Below are positions 16,635 to 25,672 of a stretch of 54,811 nt of DNA, in pieces. Position 1 is the first letter of the stretch. Each line of letters opens with the position of its first letter. A program made the translations under genes and the position numbers. The notes beneath the pieces are model-generated. The model saw only the letters and a program-made list of their open reading frames with translations, ran no database searches and was not told the origin of the DNA. Where the stretch lies: assembly GCA_023436805.1 (NCBI GenBank), contig JAEZHT010000057.1:1-54811 (forward strand), given 5' to 3'. Origin of the DNA: Bacillota bacterium. Lineage in GTDB: Bacteria; Bacillota_I; Bacilli_A; Acholeplasmatales; UBA5453.

Positions 16635-16665
16635 AAAAAAATTCCCCCATCTTTCGATGAGGGAA
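16635..16665 (-). terminator. Terminator of the 1786-residue repeat protein gene
   Basis: Minus-strand stem ATTCCC-x-CATC, GAAA tetraloop, GATG-x-GGGAAT, followed by seven T. Confidence 0.87.
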
Positions 16666-16681
16666 TCTTTGATACTAAGGA

Positions 16682-19600
16682 TTAAACGTAAGCACCAGAC
16701 TTGAGGTCAGCGGCCAATGTGGTTCTGAGAATTCTGTTCGATGGGTTACCACCTTCATAATCGGAGTTATCAAGGGTCATTACATAGAATGCATTATTTC
16801 TCATTTCTGCTTCAAGTTTGTAGTAAATGATGGTGTAGTTTGCACCAAACATAATATCGATGGTTTCGTCATCTAATGACGCTACGGTTGCTGGGCTTAA
16901 GCCAGATAGATCAGCTACAGTGGTTGTAGGACCCATTGCGGTTAAAGCTTCTGCCAATCCGACCATTTCAATGTTCTTCACTTCACCATTTCTTGGACCA
17001 ACGCTGTTATCGATGGCATCGGTATTACCTGTTGTCAATCCTGCAGTAATGATTGCAGAACTGATTTGACGGTTAACGATGACAGAGTTTGCGTTGAGCA
17101 AGTCAGTGATCATAGAACCTGTAATGGTGCTTGCTGTTAAGTTCGAAATACCAGCAACGCCACCAGAAATGTATTGTAATGCGTCTGCCAATGCATTGAG
17201 TTCAGTCAATGTGATGTCATCTACAGTTTCATATGCATCGGATGGGATATCCAAGCCAGAATCGATGATGGCTGAACTGATTTGACGATTCACGATGATT
17301 GAATCGGCAGCAAGCAAGTTGGTTAAGAATGTAGAATCGATGTCGGCTGAATCAATATTTCCAACATCATTGACGGAACCGATGTGTACCAACGCAGCAG
17401 CTAACGCTCTGAGTTCGGTTTCATAAATGTCGCTTGCAGTTTCTTTCGCAGCGGCAGGTACATCGATGGTCGAATTGATGATGGCTGAACTGATTTGACG
17501 GTTGACGATTAACGATTCAGCATCCAATAAATTAGTTAGGTAAGTCGAGTTAATGCTGTTCGCATCAATGCTCGATACTTGGTCAACAGAACCTACATGG
17601 ACAAGGGCAGCTGCCAATGCTCTGAGTTCGGTTTCTTTCACATCTTGAGCAGAATCAAGGGCAGCGGCTGGAATGTCTAAGCCTGAACCAATGACTGCAG
17701 TAGAGATTTGACGGTTGACGATGATCGATTCAGCATCCAACAAGTTCGTTAAGAACGTTGCATTGATGTCACTTGCATCGATGTTCGCCATATCATTGAC
17801 AGAGGTGAAATTAGATAGAGCGGTTGCGATCGCATTGAGTTCTACTGTTGTGATGTGGTTGTCTGCATCCAATGCGCCTGCTGGGATGTCTGTGATGGCA
17901 CCCTTAACAGCGATGCTGATTTGACGGTTGACAATGAGTGAATCCGCAGCTAACAAGTCAGTTAAGAATGTAGATGTGATGTCATTAGCATTGATATTTG
18001 CCATATCATTGACAGATGTAAAGTTAGACAATGCAGTAGCGATGGCTCTAAGTTCAGTTTCGGTGATGTGGTTATCAACATCCAATGCGCCAGCTGGGAT
18101 GTCTGTGATGGCACCCTTAACTGCGACTGAAATTTGACGATTAACAATCAATGATTCCGCATCCAATAGGTCAATCAACAATGCCGATGTGATGTCGTTT
18201 GCACTGATGCTTGAAAGTTCATTTACGGAATTGAAGTTAGACAACGCCGTAGCAATCGCTCTAAGTTCAGTTACAGTGATGTGATTATCTGCATCAAGAG
18301 CACCGGCTGGAATATCCGTAATGGCACCTTTAATCGCAATCGAGATTTGACGATTCACAATTAAGGATCCTGCATCTAAGAGGTCATTTAATAAGTCACC
18401 ATCAATGGTATTCGCATCGATGTTAGATAACTCATTGACAGAACCAAAATTGCTTAATGCAACGGCGATTGCACTGAGTTCGGTACCTTTAATATCGCCT
18501 TCAGCATCTAACGCATCGGCTGGAATGTCGGTGATGGCACCTTTAATCGCATCTGAGATTTGGCGATTGATGATGAGTGAACCGGCATCGAGTAGGTTAC
18601 TTAACATGGTTGCATCCACGGTGGTCGCATCGATATTGGAAATTTCATCGATGGAATTAAATTGTGACAATGCATCTGCAATCGCTCTAAGTTCAGTGGT
18701 TGTAATATCGCCTTCAGCATCCAACGCTGCGTCTGGAATATTGGTAACTGCACCTTTGATTGCATCCGAAATTTGTCGATTAACAATCAATGAACCAGCA
18801 TCTAATAGGTCAGATAACATATCAGCATCAACCGTTGCAGGATCAATAGATGAGATTTCATCGACAGAACCGAATTGCGATAACGCTGTGGCAATCGCTC
18901 TTAATTCTACTTGTGTGATGTTACCATCTGCATCCAATGCACCTGCAGGGATATTTGTAATCGTGTCTTTAATAACGTTTGAAATTAAGACGCGAACAAT
19001 CGTAGACTCTGTATCTAGTAAATCCGTCAAGAATTGGCTACTGATTGTGTTCGGATCGAGTTCATCTGTACCTATCAATTGAACGGCACGGAGTAATTTG
19101 ATCAATTCACCGTCTTCAGATTCCGTACCTTGCCAGAAGGTTGGATCATCACTGTTATCGAGTGTGACGTCTAAACCACTGGTGGTCAAAACTTCAGTGA
19201 ATAGTTTATCAAGTGAACTGTGTAAAACGCGTGAGGATAATAATAGATCATTCAAGTCTTGAATCGATTCTTCATCCGACAATGCGGCGGTAATCGAATC
19301 ATAATCTAAACTATCAAAAGAAATGCCTAAATCGGATAACCCTTGAATGGCGAGTAATAATGGTTTGAGGTCGCCTTCAGGGTATGATTCATCGACACCT
19401 TGATACCACACATAATCATCGCCATTTGGCAATGTGGTGCTGATGTATGCTGATAAATCACCGGATTCAATCATTGGAACAATGGTTTCCACCAAGGTCA
19501 TTTCAATGACTTTAGAACGCAATAACGCGTCAACATCCGCAGTCATCAATGTATCTAAATCTACATTGATTTGATCGATTTCAGTACCTTCAGGAATGAT

Positions 19601-22042
19601 GGCTTGTAACGCTAATAATAGGTATTCTAATTCGCCTGTGGTATTTTCGGTTGAGAACCAAGTCAACCCTTCAGGGACGAACAATAGACCGTCTAAGTCT
19701 CCACCCTCATCGACCATCGTCAAGAACACATTTCTAAATGTATTTGCGATGACTTTGGATTTCGCAATGGTGTTGATTTGTGTTTCGGTTAAAGAAAGCA
19801 ATGCAGATGGGTCACTACCTGCGGTTGAAAGAATAATGGCTGCTTTCAACAAGGAGTTGATTTCAGTTTCTGTCCAATCTTCCCACGATTCAGGTAAGGC
19901 AATTTCATAATCTGCTAAGCCTTGTTGGCTTGATAAGGCCATTTCGAATATGGCATTTAAGTTATAACGAATGACGATAGAGTCTGATATATAAGCAGCT
20001 AAGTTATCCGCCATGGTGTCATTAAGTGCACTTAAGTCACCAGAAATGATGTCAGATGCTAAGATTTCACGGGCACCTTTGAGTAACGCTGTCAACTCAG
20101 TTCGTCCAGATTCTTCTGCCCAATCGATGGTTTCAGGAATAACCAAAGTAACACCTAAATTTAAACCTGATAATAACTGTGCAATAACTTCGCTCATCTT
20201 AGAAGTGATTAAGTTCGATGCACTGATTTTTTCAACAATCGCTGCGATGTTTTCATCAGATAAAATTACACTGTAGTCTGGATTTTCCGATTGGTCGATC
20301 AATTCCATGATACCCGTGCTGATGACCACTTTGGCCAATAAGATTAAATTGGTAATTTCACCCGCATTGAAGTTACTAGAGATATCATTTAACGTAATTA
20401 ACCCTTGGAATTCTGGTGGTAAGCTTTCGGCAATAAAATTGAAAATATATTGGGAAGCCACAGCTGAGTTATTTTCAATGATCGAGAATGCAAAGATCGC
20501 ATCAAACAAATCTGCAATCGCTTGGTCAGGTATGGCAGCCAAAACGGCAGGGTCTGTCAAAGTTTCAAAATCATCCATCGATGTGAATCCCATCGCTTGA
20601 ACTGCTAGGTAAATATTCGCGATGTTTGCGAAATCATCTTGTAGTTCTTCACCTGTTGGTAAAGTGATATCATCGGTAGTGATGCCTAAATCGGTAAATG
20701 TTTGTTGAACAGCTTCGGATTGGATTAAGAAGTTTAATCCAATAGGAAGGCCGTATTCAATTAAATCCAATTCACCAAGGGCTTCAAAAATGCTCACAAC
20801 GGTATCACCATCGAATAAGAAATAATTGAGTTCTTCCATTGGCACGTCTTGAGCTTGAACCAAGGTCAAAGCGTTGACAAAAACATCGCCCAAAAGACCC
20901 AAGTCTCCCATGAAATCGATGGCTTTTAAATCCTCTAAATCAAATAAATCTTCGTAACCTTCCAACATCTCATTGAAATCACCACTGTTGATCAAATATT
21001 CTAGACCAATCGGGATTACTACTTCGATGATGTCTAAGTTGGTAATTAAACCAAAAACTTCTGCTGCAGTTTCTGGGTCTAAACTATAAATGAAGTCATC
21101 CCCAAAGGTGGTTGAACCGCCATTGGCTTCGATTAATAAATCTAAAGCATTCAGTGCTTTTTCTAATTCAGCACGGAACTTAATTTGTGTATCCAAATTT
21201 TCAGATTTGACACGAACACTGAAGACTTCATCAAACACGTAGTTATCGAGTTCAACATCGCCAATCTTAACGTAACCAGCGATCATCCCGACATAAGTCG
21301 TACGGTAGTCTTTTAAAAACAATTTTAATTCATCGATGAGTTCATCGGTTTCAGCCATCGGTTGTTGAACTTCGACCAAAATGAGTTCATCGTTGACAAT
21401 CATCAATTGATATTGTGGTTCATTGCTGATGGTGGTGGCTAAATCTAGACCACTACTCAACGATACGAGCGCAGCGAAAGGTATGGATATCAAGAGGACT
21501 GAAAATGCACCTCTTAATCCACCAACACCGGCACCGGCCAAACGGGAAAGGAATGTTTTTTTCTTCTTTCGACCATTTTCATCGCGTTTACGTGGTTTAA
21601 TGATCATCCAAATGATCCAACCAACGAACTTGAATACTGTCGCATTCAAAACAAACAATAAGATGAATAACACAAGGCTAACGGCCATTTGTAAGATACC
21701 GACCACCAATGCCAAAGCATCGGATCCTTCTACCAAAACGTTGGCTAGGTTAGGTTGCATATCTATAATGTAGTTAATGGCTGTATCTTGGATATTCGTG
21801 ATGACCAATCCTTCTATTGGAATTGGAACGGAGGCGAGATAAGCACTGAGATCGACTTTTAGTAACATCCCAGCAATCATTGGAATCGTGAAGAAACCAA
21901 CGACTAAAATACCTACAGTCCAAATAAGAAAGAAGGTGGATTTGTAAAAGCCTTGGATGAACCCCCAAAATACCGCGAGTCCAATTACCCCTAAGGCTGC
22001 ATAATTCAGATACTGTAACATTTCTGCAGCAGTAAAACTCAT
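16682..22042 (-). CDS. Giant CvpA-like membrane protein with about 71-residue tandem repeats
   Basis: A 1786-aa protein. The first ~205 residues have four hydrophobic helices and resemble the CvpA/colicin V production family (GLAVFWGFIQGFYKS, then GGLRGAFSVLLISIP). The basic loop KPRKRDENGRKKKK between helices 3 and 4 is probably cytoplasmic, which places the remaining ~1580 residues outside the cell. That part is acidic and almost Cys-free. Residues ~1020-1670 hold nine clear copies of a 71-residue unit with the core IVNRQIS-x-AIKG, IPAGALDADNHIT and ELRAIATAL. Weaker copies continue upstream with SKVI-type cores. GGGGTGAT precedes the ATG. Function is unknown; a surface adhesin, scaffold or spacer role is inference. 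Confidence 0.88.
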   Translation of the reverse strand: MSFTAAEMLQYLNYAALGVIGLAVFWGFIQGFYKSTFFLIWTVGILVVGFFTIPMIAGMLLKVDLSAYLASVPIPIEGLVITNIQDTAINYIIDMQPNLANVLVEGSDALALVVGILQMAVSLVLFILLFVLNATVFKFVGWIIWMIIKPRKRDENGRKKKKTFLSRLAGAGVGGLRGAFSVLLISIPFAALVSLSSGLDLATTISNEPQYQLMIVNDELILVEVQQPMAETDELIDELKLFLKDYRTTYVGMIAGYVKIGDVELDNYVFDEVFSVRVKSENLDTQIKFRAELEKALNALDLLIEANGGSTTFGDDFIYSLDPETAAEVFGLITNLDIIEVVIPIGLEYLINSGDFNEMLEGYEDLFDLEDLKAIDFMGDLGLLGDVFVNALTLVQAQDVPMEELNYFLFDGDTVVSIFEALGELDLIEYGLPIGLNFLIQSEAVQQTFTDLGITTDDITLPTGEELQDDFANIANIYLAVQAMGFTSMDDFETLTDPAVLAAIPDQAIADLFDAIFAFSIIENNSAVASQYIFNFIAESLPPEFQGLITLNDISSNFNAGEITNLILLAKVVISTGIMELIDQSENPDYSVILSDENIAAIVEKISASNLITSKMSEVIAQLLSGLNLGVTLVIPETIDWAEESGRTELTALLKGAREILASDIISGDLSALNDTMADNLAAYISDSIVIRYNLNAIFEMALSSQQGLADYEIALPESWEDWTETEINSLLKAAIILSTAGSDPSALLSLTETQINTIAKSKVIANTFRNVFLTMVDEGGDLDGLLFVPEGLTWFSTENTTGELEYLLLALQAIIPEGTEIDQINVDLDTLMTADVDALLRSKVIEMTLVETIVPMIESGDLSAYISTTLPNGDDYVWYQGVDESYPEGDLKPLLLAIQGLSDLGISFDSLDYDSITAALSDEESIQDLNDLLLSSRVLHSSLDKLFTEVLTTSGLDVTLDNSDDPTFWQGTESEDGELIKLLRAVQLIGTDELDPNTISSQFLTDLLDTESTIVRVLISNVIKDTITNIPAGALDADGNITQVELRAIATALSQFGSVDEISSIDPATVDADMLSDLLDAGSLIVNRQISDAIKGAVTNIPDAALDAEGDITTTELRAIADALSQFNSIDEISNIDATTVDATMLSNLLDAGSLIINRQISDAIKGAITDIPADALDAEGDIKGTELSAIAVALSNFGSVNELSNIDANTIDGDLLNDLLDAGSLIVNRQISIAIKGAITDIPAGALDADNHITVTELRAIATALSNFNSVNELSSISANDITSALLIDLLDAESLIVNRQISVAVKGAITDIPAGALDVDNHITETELRAIATALSNFTSVNDMANINANDITSTFLTDLLAADSLIVNRQISIAVKGAITDIPAGALDADNHITTVELNAIATALSNFTSVNDMANIDASDINATFLTNLLDAESIIVNRQISTAVIGSGLDIPAAALDSAQDVKETELRALAAALVHVGSVDQVSSIDANSINSTYLTNLLDAESLIVNRQISSAIINSTIDVPAAAKETASDIYETELRALAAALVHIGSVNDVGNIDSADIDSTFLTNLLAADSIIVNRQISSAIIDSGLDIPSDAYETVDDITLTELNALADALQYISGGVAGISNLTASTITGSMITDLLNANSVIVNRQISSAIITAGLTTGNTDAIDNSVGPRNGEVKNIEMVGLAEALTAMGPTTTVADLSGLSPATVASLDDETIDIMFGANYTIIYYKLEAEMRNNAFYVMTLDNSDYEGGNPSNRILRTTLAADLKSGAYV
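17030..18990 (-). repeat. 213-bp tandem repeats inside the CvpA-like giant gene
   Basis: The DNA for the NRQIS core (plus strand around TTTGACGGTTNAC) recurs near 17064, 17279, 17492, 17704, 17918, 18131, 18344, 18557 and 18770. The spacing is about 213 bp (71 codons). Central copies are most alike and outer copies are progressively diverged, the pattern expected from repeated unequal crossing-over. Confidence 0.93.
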
Positions 22043-22199
22043 AAAATCACCCCATATCTTTAAACTTTATTACATTTTATCACTCATCTGAAAAAAGTTA
22101 CATTCATATGACTGAAAAATGTGTTTTTTTTTTTGTAATATCGCATTTTGAGCAAAATAAAGGCTAAAATTAAGCAAAAATCCCCTATAGGGGGATGTA
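22043..22199. other. Intergenic region with an 11-nt T tract upstream of the giant gene
   Basis: Besides the terminator at 22176-22196, this AT-rich gap holds a run of 11 T (22124-22134; A11 on the coding strand) about 82 nt before the giant gene start. A TAAAAT-like -10 lies nearer the gene, but no convincing -35 is seen. The tract could act as an UP-like element or a slippage site. Confidence 0.5.
22176..22196 (-). terminator. Terminator after the second lipoprotein gene
   Basis: Minus-strand stem ATCCCC/GGGGAT followed by a five-T tract, just past the stop codon at 22200. Confidence 0.7.
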
Positions 22200-22958
22200 T
22201 TATGCTTTCAATCTGAATATATAAAGGTAATCTACATCGCCATAGCCATAGCCATTCGAAGTGATTTGCTCACGATAGGAGAGCGCTTGATTGATTGGAT
22301 CATATGTCAAATATTCACGAAAGCCATGGATGGTGGTTTCGAAACCAATAATATTACAACGATACGTGCCTTGACCACTGGTACGTTCATTCGATCTTGT
22401 AACAATCGTGATTTTATATTGATCGTCTTCAATGATGATTTCAAACTCAAGCCAATCACTCAATTGTGGTCTATAACCATCGCCATAATAGCCAGATACA
22501 TGCTCAAGTAGGTAGGTACCATTGGTAACATTATGGTTACCATAATCCTCATACTTACTATATGTAAACATTCGTAACTCATTGAAAAAATAATCACCAG
22601 CTTCTAACAATCCTTCAAAAAGGTTGTAATAAATCGTTTGATAAGTACCATATAGCTGGCTCTTAATGATCAACGTATGGATTTGTTGATCGGTAATATC
22701 AAAACGGTGTTCATCCACACTATTTTGATTTTTATCGATCTCTCTTATAATGAACAACCCATCTTCAATCTCAATTTCACTGGTAAAGTTGTCGTCATAA
22801 GGGTTATTCACAGGTAAGTCGACATTGATATTTGAACTCATAAAGTCTACCAGTTTATAAATGCCATTCAAATTTAAATCTTTAGGTGTCCCGCGTTGTC
22901 TGCACCCCGTCAGCATCGAAAACAGAACAATCATACTCAACAATATCATTTTTTTCAT
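22200..22958 (-). CDS. Lipoprotein of unknown function (paralogue of the next gene upstream)
   Basis: The start is placed at the ATG at 22958 (MKKMILLSMIVLFSMLTGC), giving 252 aa. An ideal lipoprotein signal with lipobox LTGC is followed by RQRGTPKDLNLNGIYKLVDF. The mature part is rich in Tyr, Asp and beta-forming residues and contains two NGTY/GTY-type motifs (NGTYLLEHVSGYYGDG and GQGTYRCNIIGFETT), suggesting a lipocalin-like or repeated beta domain. It shares layout and several blocks (YLTYDPINQALSYRE) with the gene at 23025-23777. No family recognised. It should sit on the outer face of the membrane. Confidence 0.82.
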   Translation of the reverse strand: MKKMILLSMIVLFSMLTGCRQRGTPKDLNLNGIYKLVDFMSSNINVDLPVNNPYDDNFTSEIEIEDGLFIIREIDKNQNSVDEHRFDITDQQIHTLIIKSQLYGTYQTIYYNLFEGLLEAGDYFFNELRMFTYSKYEDYGNHNVTNGTYLLEHVSGYYGDGYRPQLSDWLEFEIIIEDDQYKITIVTRSNERTSGQGTYRCNIIGFETTIHGFREYLTYDPINQALSYREQITSNGYGYGDVDYLYIFRLKA

Positions 22959-23024
22959 GGTAGTCACGACCTTTTCAATGGGTTCATATAAAATTAATAA
23001 TACCAAACTCGAATTTGCTATCTT

Positions 23025-23777
23025 CTACTTCTTGATTTCAAATACCATAATGTAATTGGAATTTAATGCGTTATCTGCGTAAAAATGTTTATACTCAAAA
23101 GTCAACGTTTGGTTAACAGGGTCATAGTTTAGATATTCATTGGTGTTCCCTAGATTGGTTTCGATACCGGATAAACCTGCGATATACGTCCCGCTCACTG
23201 AACGATAATTACCGTTGCTTTGTTTGCTTTCAAAAGAAATACGGTTGCCATCGATTTTGAATTCAAAATAGTCATACATGGTTGTGGTGATGCTTTGACC
23301 TTGATGATAACCAGATGCTAAAGTGAGTTCATAGGTGCCGTTTGGAATTTGTAAGGTAGTGAATGTGTGTTTACTAAAAATGTAATGTCTTTTCGAATTT
23401 TCAACCGCTTTGAGTTCAATGACACCTGCTTGGATGTTGTAATAAAATACCTCATTCATGACAATACTTTCCTGTCTAATCTTGAATGATAAGTCTGTGA
23501 CTTGAACGATTTCATATTCGGTGATGTCGTGGTCTTGCGTATTTTTACTGCGAATCATCGTTTTTAATGATGTTCCACGGATTTCAATGGCGTAGCGATC
23601 ATAATATTCGAACGGATCGTAGACATTGTTACTTGTATTCAAATTGGAATCGATGAAATAAGCCAGTTCATACACCCCATCCATCGTGATTTTTTCGATG
23701 GCTCCGCGCCTTTGGTTACAACCACTGAGCAATGATAACCCCATCAGTATCAATAAAAGTGTACTTACTCGTTTCAT
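23025..23777 (-). CDS. Lipoprotein of unknown function (paralogue of the next gene downstream)
   Basis: A 250-aa lipoprotein precursor with signal MKRVSTLLLILMGLSLLSGC (lipobox LSGC, lipidated C20). The mature protein parallels its neighbour: MDGVYELAYFIDSN against LNGIYKLVDFMSSN, NGTYELTLASGYHQG against NGTYLLEHVSGYYGDG, and NEYLNYDPVNQTLTFEY against REYLTYDPINQALSYRE. A tandem duplication is clear, but divergence is high. A TATAAT promoter lies about 33 nt upstream. The two genes are separated by 66 nt and end at a shared terminator. Function is not recognisable. Confidence 0.85.
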   Translation of the reverse strand: MKRVSTLLLILMGLSLLSGCNQRRGAIEKITMDGVYELAYFIDSNLNTSNNVYDPFEYYDRYAIEIRGTSLKTMIRSKNTQDHDITEYEIVQVTDLSFKIRQESIVMNEVFYYNIQAGVIELKAVENSKRHYIFSKHTFTTLQIPNGTYELTLASGYHQGQSITTTMYDYFEFKIDGNRISFESKQSNGNYRSVSGTYIAGLSGIETNLGNTNEYLNYDPVNQTLTFEYKHFYADNALNSNYIMVFEIKK

Positions 23778-23809
23778 ATATGGTATCGTCCTTTATTTAT
23801 TCTAACTAA

Positions 23810-23838
23810 ATTATACACCAAAAAAGAAAAATACCCAA
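23810..23838 (-). promoter_or_regulatory. Promoter of the lipoprotein pair
   Basis: Minus strand TTGGGT (23838-23833), 17-nt spacer, TATAAT (23815-23810). The -35 lies within the hairpin of the upstream amylase terminator. Confidence 0.6.
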
Positions 23839-23852
23839 TGGGTTTTGGGTAT
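23820..23852 (-). terminator. Terminator of the oligoglucosidase gene
   Basis: Minus-strand stem ATACCCAA-AACCCA-TTGGGTAT followed by a T-rich tract. The stem overlaps the stop codon. Confidence 0.8.
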
Positions 23853-25552
23853 TATTTTACGAGGACGACTAAGGATTCATAAGGTCTTAGTTTCAATTGT
23901 CTTAAATCGTAATGAGATGCATTGTAATTAGATAACAATACAGATTGAACATCCATATCGATCGAAACACTCGATTCGACATCGAAGAAATTGGTTACGA
24001 CCAAGATATTTTGTTGATGATAACTTCTTAAATAACTATAGACATGTTTGTCATCTCTCAGGTATTGCTTGTAGGTGCCATACACAAACGTATCTTTATA
24101 GGCTGGGTTTTTACGTAATTTTAATACGGTCTTATAGTAGTTTAACAATGAATTCGGGTTTTGTTCTTCCGCTTCAACGTTGATTTCAGGGTAATTTGGA
24201 TTGACATGGAACCAAGGTTCAACATTTGAGAAACCGCCAAATGGGGCATTCTTCCATTGAACTGGGGTTCTCGCGTTGTCTCTTGAGCGGTGTGCTGTGA
24301 ATCCGATGAAACGGTGTGGGTCTTGACCTTCAGAAACCGCGATTTGGTAACTGTTTTTCACAGAGACGTCATTGAAGTCATCGATGGTCTTGAATGGGTA
24401 ATTGGTCATCCCAATTTCTTCCCCTTGATAAATGAATGGTGTTCCCCACATAAAGTATAAAGCCGTCGCGAGCATTGAACCAGATAATACACGTTTGTTA
24501 ACATTACCATATTGACTCATGACACGTGGTTGGTCATGATTTAACCAATACAGTGGGTTCCAAGCTTTTCCATAAAGATTGGTTTGCCACTTTTCAAACA
24601 TATCTTTCATATGGGCTAAATTAGTGATGACTTCATCTTCAGGGTTTTTTAAGTCCCAGACGTTGTTACACCAGTTGTGGTCAAAATTGAATACCATGTG
24701 AAGTTCATCACGATTTAAACCCGCATATTCAATCGCTTCTGCAGGTAATGCGCCACCACCGACTTCACCAACCGTCATCACATCGTAATCTTTCAACACT
24801 TTTTGATTGAATTCATTTAAATAGTCGTGTAGTTTCGGCAAGTTCGAGAACTTACGCCAATCGGGTTTGTATTTGTTTGGAGATGTCATGGTGGAATCTT
24901 CAAATGTAGTACTTCTTGCGATGTGTGCGACCGCATCCACCCTAAAGCCATCAATTCCTAAATCCAACCAGAACTTGGCCATGTCAAACATCCCTTGACG
25001 AACCTTTGGGTTAGCCCAGTTCAAATCTGGCATTTTTTTGGAAAATATCTTCATGTAATATTCGCCAGTCAAGTCATCTTTTTGCCAACAAGACCCACCA
25101 AAGAAGGAAGCCCAGTTGGTCGGTTCGACTTCTTTACCATCGACGATTTTACCTTTTTGCCAAATATAATAATCACGGTAAGGGTTGTCTTTGGATTTTC
25201 TCGATTCGATGAACCAAGGGTGTTCATCGGAGGTTTGATTCATGACCAAGTCAGCGATGATGCGGATGTCTCTTTTTTTCGCTTCACTGATCAATCTTTT
25301 CGCATCCTCTAATGTCCCATAGTCTTCTGAGATATCATAAAAATCGGAGACGTCATAACCATTGTCATCCATGGGCGATTTATAAAATGGGCAAATCCAA
25401 AGCAGATTAACCCCTAAGTCTTTCAAATAATCGAGTTTTTCGATGATTCCAGGGATATCCCCAATACCGTCGTTGTTAGAATCTTTAAAGCTGCGTAAAT
25501 AAATTTGATAACCAATGGCTTCTTTCCACCATTTTTTTTCATAAAATGACAT
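23852..25552 (-). CDS. GH13 alpha-glucosidase (oligo-1,6-glucosidase / MalL-like)
   Basis: Cytoplasmic exo-acting glucosidase on isomalto- or malto-oligosaccharides, 566 aa from the ATG at 25552 (MSFYEKKWWKEAIGYQIY) with GGAG at 7 nt. No signal peptide. The (beta/alpha)8 motifs are: region I DLVMNQTSDEHPWF, region II GIDGFRVDAVAHIAR (nucleophile Asp), region III MTVGEVGGG (acid/base Glu), region IV LNHDQPR. YGNVNK and the QGEEIGMTN stretch fit the GH13_23/29/31 oligoglucosidases. The oddity is region I: the usual DxVxNH reads DLVMNQ, with Gln in place of the conserved His of subsite -1. It is divergent from a neopullulanase-like gene with an operator between them. Confidence 0.92.
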   Translation of the reverse strand: MSFYEKKWWKEAIGYQIYLRSFKDSNNDGIGDIPGIIEKLDYLKDLGVNLLWICPFYKSPMDDNGYDVSDFYDISEDYGTLEDAKRLISEAKKRDIRIIADLVMNQTSDEHPWFIESRKSKDNPYRDYYIWQKGKIVDGKEVEPTNWASFFGGSCWQKDDLTGEYYMKIFSKKMPDLNWANPKVRQGMFDMAKFWLDLGIDGFRVDAVAHIARSTTFEDSTMTSPNKYKPDWRKFSNLPKLHDYLNEFNQKVLKDYDVMTVGEVGGGALPAEAIEYAGLNRDELHMVFNFDHNWCNNVWDLKNPEDEVITNLAHMKDMFEKWQTNLYGKAWNPLYWLNHDQPRVMSQYGNVNKRVLSGSMLATALYFMWGTPFIYQGEEIGMTNYPFKTIDDFNDVSVKNSYQIAVSEGQDPHRFIGFTAHRSRDNARTPVQWKNAPFGGFSNVEPWFHVNPNYPEINVEAEEQNPNSLLNYYKTVLKLRKNPAYKDTFVYGTYKQYLRDDKHVYSYLRSYHQQNILVVTNFFDVESSVSIDMDVQSVLLSNYNASHYDLRQLKLRPYESLVVLVK

Positions 25553-25618
25553 ACCATCACTCCTCGTGTCCAAGATTATCATAACACATCAATTTCGGTT
25601 TTTGGCTTTCAAATAGGT

Positions 25619-25632
25619 TGTAATGCGTTACA
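25619..25632. promoter_or_regulatory. Inverted repeat TGTAA-N4-TTACA between the amylase genes
   Basis: TGTAATGCGTTACA has perfect 5-nt arms around TGCG. It resembles a LacI-family half-site pair but has a shifted centre. It lies 13 nt from the cre-like site and could serve either divergent gene. Confidence 0.4.
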
Positions 25633-25645
25633 TTTAAATATTCGA

Positions 25646-25659
25646 TGAAAGCGTTTCAA
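25646..25659. promoter_or_regulatory. cre-like operator (CcpA/LacI family)
   Basis: TGAAAGCGTTTCAA matches the consensus TGWAARCGYTWNCW at 13 of 14 positions and is palindromic (TGAAA-GCG-TTTCA). It overlaps the -35 position of the neopullulanase promoter, so a bound regulator would repress it. Confidence 0.7.
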
Positions 25660-25666
25660 TTTTTTG

Positions 25667-25672
25667 TATAAT
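25667..25672 (+). promoter_or_regulatory. -10 box of the neopullulanase gene
   Basis: TATAAT 37 nt before the ATG. The expected -35 position falls inside the cre-like site and has no good hexamer. Confidence 0.65.

Noticed and set aside
18405..19082. 225-codon plus-strand ORF inside the giant gene
   Set aside because: It lies opposite the repeat region and is itself repetitive, without ribosome site or promoter. It is a mirror of the real coding frame.
16682..22042. Repeat array considered as a CRISPR or tandem non-coding repeat
   Set aside because: The 213-bp periodicity is in frame, without spacers, and encodes a continuous open frame of 1786 codons.
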